From Moringa oleifera (taxonomy: Eukaryota > Streptophyta > Magnoliopsida > Brassicales > Moringaceae): a stretch of 64,000 nt of DNA. The DNA lies in assembly GCA_021397835.1 (NCBI GenBank), contig JAJFZO010000747.1, positions 2,501-66,500 on the forward strand. The letters are read 5' to 3'. Position numbers and translations under genes: made by a program. The notes beneath the pieces were generated by a model. That model was not told where the DNA came from, did no database searches, and worked only from the letters and a program-made list of their open reading frames with translations. This document shows, piece after piece, positions 58,962-64,000 of this stretch (position 1 is its first letter; every line of letters begins with the position of its first letter).

Positions 58962-61900
58962 ATGGCTTACAGGAGGAGGCAGTATGGACTAACAGCCAGA
59001 GGCAATCCGACATTTGGGGAGCAATCAGCAGCGGCGGCACCACCAGGGCCGGATGTTGATATTGATGTTGATGGAAGCTCTTCTTCAGCTTCGCTTGCCG
59101 CCAAAGCCATAAGGGCATCATCCGCTCACAGGGACTCATCTCTCTCTTCCGCCTACTCCAACTCTGCTGCTTCTCGTGTTTCCACATCTTCTTCTCTTTC
59201 TCCTTCCTCCAAGGTTCCTCCTCTTACTTTCTTCTTTCTTTTTTCTTCTTGCTCCTTTTTCATTACTTTATTGCTCAAATGGTTGCAGCGCTGCTGCTTT
59301 TTTATTCTCTTTTGTTCTCTTTGATGAATGAATTTGAAAATTTCTTATTTTCTATATTTATCTTATTTAAAGTTGCTCTATCTATCTCCCTGACTGTTAC
59401 TACACCAATTAAAGCCCATGTACTAGTTTATGCCCTTGTACATGCGATTATAACTGAAACCAATGATATTTGCGGCCACCTTCTTAGTTCTTACTTGCTC
59501 GTCCTCTCTATTAAATCGATTCCAACATCCTCATGGTTGATGCCTTTTCCAGTTTCTTTATTCTTCCATTTTCGTACACAGAGGCTTCCTAGTTCCTAGC
59601 AGGCAAGTAGTCTGTTAATTGGTCCCTCTTGGCTTGATAGTAGAAGGCTAATGCACTGGATATGTGAGCCTATAACTATGCCCACTTTGTCCTCCTGATA
59701 TAAAATATCCATTCATGTATCCAATAACAAATGGTCAGACTATGAAACTATTGGCTATTCACCTTCACAACCATGCTCCTGGCTATTAACTTGTTACTGC
59801 TTTTGTTTGGTTGACATCACTGTACTCTTCAGCATCAACTATTTATTCTGTTTTCATATCCTCAGCACATATTCTCTGTAAAATGCATGTTACTGACATT
59901 AGGTTGTGTTGCTTCTAAATTTATGTCTTTCTTGTTGTGTGTTTTGTTTAACTTTAGTCTTAATTCTTCTTGATGCAGTATCCCTGTTGATTTCACTTAT
60001 TACAATTGCTTTATTGCCTATATTGGTTGTGTTTGTGAATATAGGATTCAGAGCCCTATGAATACACCTCGATAAAAAATTTAAACGAACCCAAACAAGG
60101 TTTTTGGAGTGTTCTGGCTAGAAAAGCGAAAGCCATCTTGGATGATGATAACACAAGCCATCAATCTGAAACATCCACGAGAGCCACAACAGCGGGGGCC
60201 ACGGTGAGAATTAAACATTGCATTTCAAATAAGGACCCCTCATTGTTAACCTTTCCATGCACTTGTTTCTATGACTGTTTTATATGCACTCCTGGTTAGG
60301 ATGCAAGTCTATGCATAATTACTTTCACTATTTGCAGCACCAGAGCACATATCATTCTAATGAGACCCATCATAAAACAGACGGTCCTAACTTACAGAAG
60401 GGCCTTGATGCAATCACATCATCACTGAATTATATTGGTGGCACCATTGGTACTGCTGTTGAGGTAAGATTCTACAGATCCTTTTTTCTCTTGCCTGCAT
60501 AACCAGTGAGTTCAGTGGGGTGAGATATTTGGTTCACCGAATCAGAAAGATGAAAGGTATATCTATTCATTGTTAGCATTGACTTGAAAGATGGTGATGA
60601 TGGATCTCTTTCCCCATGGAGGTGCAGTCATCAACTATCTCTCTCTAAATGTGTGCCTCACAGTTACATTATATTTTATATATCTGCATCATATTTTTGC
60701 GCTGGTCAGTAACCTGCCACTTAATTGGTTTGCGTCATTTGCAGGAGGGTCTTACTGTTGTGGAAAAAAGGACTGCAGGTATAATTCAAGAGACTCGTAA
60801 GCATATCAGGAAAAAGCCTGGTAGTTCTCTGGCACAGAATCAGGCAACAAAGCAACCCCAAATGCAGAACAACATGCAACCTCGGATGCAAGCTGATCTA
60901 GAAATTCAATTGAAGGCATCTCGCGACGTAAGGTGGCAACTATGTCACTGGTTCATATGGAAGCATTTTGCTTGTGCAGGCTGCCCCTAACTACACTATT
61001 TTGACCTCTTTTAAGCTAAGGAGCTAGTCTGCTAGATCAGCTTTTTTTATGAACAAGTGTGTGTTTCCTCATTGTAGGATTATCAAAATCAAATATTCTT
61101 CTGCATCAGAAATTTTCAGCATGTATACTGATTATAAAGTCTCGAAAAACCTAAAACTTAGCTAGCCAATCTACTTAGATTATTTGCATTGGACTTGAAT
61201 GAATTTGTCTCAAGCCGCAGCTTTGTTAGAGGAGAGGTATATGATTTATGACTATCATATAGATCCTGAATATGTTTAATATATGGTTGCAATAATCATT
61301 GTCCTATACCAGTGTAGATCTTTAGAAATTTTTACTTATTGTAACATTTGTATGTTTTGTGTTTCTATGGGATTTATCCACACTTGTTTTTGCTGTAATC
61401 TAGCTTTCTTTTGTGCACTTCTACTCCCATAAAAGTCTTGAGTGATAGGGAGAAATCCTGCTCTTGGTGTCTCATTGCTGTTTCCATCAAAGTAACCATT
61501 TAGCTTTATACAACAGAGTGAGGGTTGTAAAATTAGTCTTTTATTCTTATCATATCATTTGAGAAAGCTCTTTCTAATATAAATGCTCCAACATGTCATG
61601 CTATTCCCTTCCTATAAGTTAAGGGACCAAGACAAACATGAGAGTAGAAACTGACAGACAAGAATTAAGTGTTCTTTTTAACCCAGGGCATTATTTGGAG
61701 TGTTGAATGAAATTCATTTTTAATGGTGATGGCATCCTTTTCTAATGTACAACTTAATCTTTTGAATTGAAATACATGATCTGCCTCATCGTGTGTATAA
61801 ACAGGTTGCAATGGCTATGGCTGCCAAAGCGAAGCTTCTTCTTAGAGAGTTGAAAACTGTCAAAGCTGATCTGGCTTTTGCCAAGCAGCGATGTGCTCAG

Positions 61901-62725
61901 CTGGAAGAAGAAAACAAAATTCTTCGGGAGAGTCGTGAGAGGGGAGACAACCCGGAAGATGATGATCTGGTGTGCCTTATCTTTCCATTCTATCCCTGGT
62001 TCCCCCTACCAATTAATTTTTTCCCTTCCCTGTAGGTTTTGAAGCAAACTGAGTGATGAAGTTCTTCAATTTTCTTTTTCACATTTCCTTTCCTTATAAA
62101 GGATCTTGAGATTGAAATTTTCATGATGTATAAGGTTTATTGTGTGGATAATTTGCAATATTTTATGTGATTATTATTTCCATTGTCAGGTAAAATTTTG
62201 CTAGCTTCTTTTTCAAACTGATAATTGAAATTACCTTTTCTTTTTTTTATTTTTCTTTTTCTTTTTCTTTTTTTTTGCATATAATGATTCCATTCTCTGA
62301 TGCTTATATTTCCCTTTCAGATTCGACTTCAACTTGAAACACTCTTGGCAGAGAAAGCTCGACTGGCTCATGAGAATTCAATCTATGCACGTGAGAATCG
62401 TTTCCTAAGGGAGGTTGTTGAATACCATCAACTCACCATGCAGGATGTTATATATTTGGATGAGGGAACCGAAGAAGTTACTGAAGTTTATCCAATTACA
62501 GTATCCTGTGTCTCCAATCCACACTTCAGCCCTGACACATCATCTCTTCCCCTGCCCTCATCACGACCCCCTGAGGGTTCCATTAACACGAGTCTGAAAG
62601 TGACACCGGATATATCTTCTCACCCCTTGCTATCAGAGGTTTCCCAAATTGTTGCTCCACCAAGTTTCCATCCCTCCAATATGATGGCACCGGGTACAAA
62701 AAGACACCCCAATCCTTCTGTTTGA
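58962..62725 (+). CDS. Plant-specific coiled-coil protein of unknown function
   Basis: Six exons, 58962-59213, 60045-60203, 60338-60463, 60745-60927, 61805-61969 and 62321-62725, splice in phase to 429 aa. The N-terminus is [10 protein letters not shown], followed by a Ser/Ala-rich low-complexity part with [20 protein letters not shown]. Next come [20 protein letters not shown] and [14 protein letters not shown] long coiled coil spans roughly residues 240-330, with heptads such as [20 protein letters not shown] and [15 protein letters not shown]. The Pro/Ser-rich tail has no domain. It resembles an Arabidopsis family (At1g16520/At1g56080, from memory) annotated loosely as ROP-interactor-like. 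No catalytic motif, signal peptide or membrane segment is seen. A scaffold or adaptor role is a guess. Confidence 0.85.
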
Positions 62726-64000
62726 GGAGCATTATTCGATGTCACGTCTATTCTACTAAATATTGGCAACTGGTTCCCCCTTGCTTGGCTGATATGACCT
62801 CTTTTGTATCCTTCATTATGTGTTTAAGAACTTTAACTCATCATGAAGTAAAATGTATGATATTATGCTGATCAGTTGTTCTTAAGAACTTGATTGAAGG
62901 CTTTATACACCAGGGTACAAAAGTTAGCTGTTAATGCAGGTTACTTATGGTTTTCTCAAATCCCCAAGGAATATATGCTGTTTTATACCCAATCTTGAAT
63001 TTGTAATTCAAAGAGTGGGTCTTTCTTTCTGTCTTCTTTTCCTCTTTTGGGTATAAGAACAGAAGGGACAAAGAAGATGACTAATGCTGGATATTCCAAT
63101 GGTGGTACATGTGGAGGAAGATGCGGATGTGTTTGAGTTCTGCATCATTTCCTACTCGAGACACTCCGTCATTATATGGTAGACAAGTGACTCAACCACT
63201 GGACATTCATAGTAGATTGGCTAGTATGTAATCATAAACATGGAGATGCCCTATTTTAATAATTATGAGGTTGCCCACATGGGCTTCTTGTAATCCACAC
63301 ATTGTTGTCTCCGGGCCAACCGTGCACTGCCCTGTACTCTCCCGAGGAATCCTATGTTGAGATTTCACTCATAGCTTAATGAGATTTAACTTTCAACATT
63401 TGTGTAGTAGCCATCTTTATACATGCTTGTCTCGTTAGATAATGTAGATATGAAAAGCCGTGGCGCCCGTCCAAGATGGGAGCAGTCCCTCCTGCAGCCT
63501 GAGATCCTCCTTGCCATGAAATAAGAATGGCCGGCAGCAGTTAAGTAACAGGTTGTTGGGGGAGTTGCTGGTCCTCTTTGTAAATGCTTCTGTAAAATAG
63601 AACATGACAGAGACAGAGAGATTGGTATGCAACTGTTGACAAATAAAGATTAGCTTCGCTGATCCTAACTCTTTCCTTCATGTGGCAACATATATGAAGA
63701 TAATTAATTAATCAGCATTCAATGTCATATAGCCAACAAATATGAAGAACAGAAAAAAAAAAGAGATAGAAGTGATGGTTTGTTCTCAAAGAGGAGAAGG
63801 GCTTTCGAGGGGGATGGTAATTCATCACTGGCTAACGCATACAGCAGAGTTATGGACAGATCCTCTGGTGGTATTTCCACCCTTCCAAATTTGGATGCGA
63901 ATATTCAGAGATAATGTAGCACGCGCTGAGATGCGAGAGTGGTTAACCATTTACGCAAAATGGCGCTGTCGCTGCCACACTCAAGTGTGTCAATCTACAG
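62726..64000. other. 3' region of the coiled-coil gene and unassigned end of the window
   Basis: It holds the 3' UTR of the upstream gene. The GC-richer pieces at 63450-63560 and 63790-63960 could be exons or a leader of a gene beyond the window, but no frame in them resembles a known protein. Confidence 0.4.

Noticed and set aside
63435..63632. 65-codon minus-strand ORF near the window end
   Set aside because: No known domain; it may be part of an exon beyond the window but cannot be supported.
1..64000. CRISPR array, operon or bacterial-style system
   Set aside because: No spaced direct repeats or prokaryotic genes; the window is plant nuclear DNA with spliced genes.

Overview
The window is nuclear DNA of a flowering plant, most likely a eudicot. 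The genes have many GT-AG introns in an AT-rich background. Several encode nuclear-encoded chloroplast or mitochondrial proteins, there are Ty1/Copia, Ty3/Gypsy and LINE sequences, and there is a MIR319 hairpin. The first 1.7 kb is a degenerate CCCTAAA-type array whose strand and position fit a left chromosome end or an internal telomere-like block. I cannot name the species.

Layout. 1-1.7 kb: telomere-like array. 1.7-6.1 kb: AT-rich DNA without a recognisable gene. 6.7-10.1 kb (+): TLC-domain membrane protein, 8 coding exons. 11.4-18.7 kb (+): mitochondrial calcium uniporter (MCU), 2 exons, whose single intron carries a complete young Copia element in the opposite orientation (12.74-17.79 kb). 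19.6-21.6 kb (+): Ycf54/LCAA, a factor of the chlorophyll cyclase. 22.4-24.2 kb (-): reticulon-like protein. 25.3-30.0 kb (+): SCC4/MAU2 cohesin loader, 13 exons. 30.3-36.3 kb (-): a decayed Gypsy element, followed by very AT-rich DNA to 37.7 kb. 37.9-38.9 kb (-): NdhN of the chloroplast NDH complex, head to head with ATM3/ABCB25 (39.6-50.0 kb, +, 19 exons), the mitochondrial ABC exporter. Two ATM3 introns hold LINE tails. 50-59 kb: a gene-poor stretch with the MIR319 hairpin on the minus strand near 55.4 kb. 59.0-62.7 kb (+): a plant coiled-coil protein of unknown function. The rest, to 64 kb, holds no gene I can support.

Functional links. Ycf54, NdhN and ATM3 are consecutive genes in Arabidopsis as I recall (At5g58250, At5g58260, At5g58270). 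Here they keep their order but are split by the reticulon gene, SCC4 and the Gypsy relic. They serve organelles (chlorophyll synthesis, cyclic electron flow, mitochondrial export for cytosolic Fe-S and molybdenum cofactor assembly), and MCU is also mitochondrial. Beyond synteny I see no operon-like cooperation. Exon boundaries were worked out by hand from GT-AG sites, reading-frame continuity and family resemblance; UTRs and transcription starts were mostly not resolvable.
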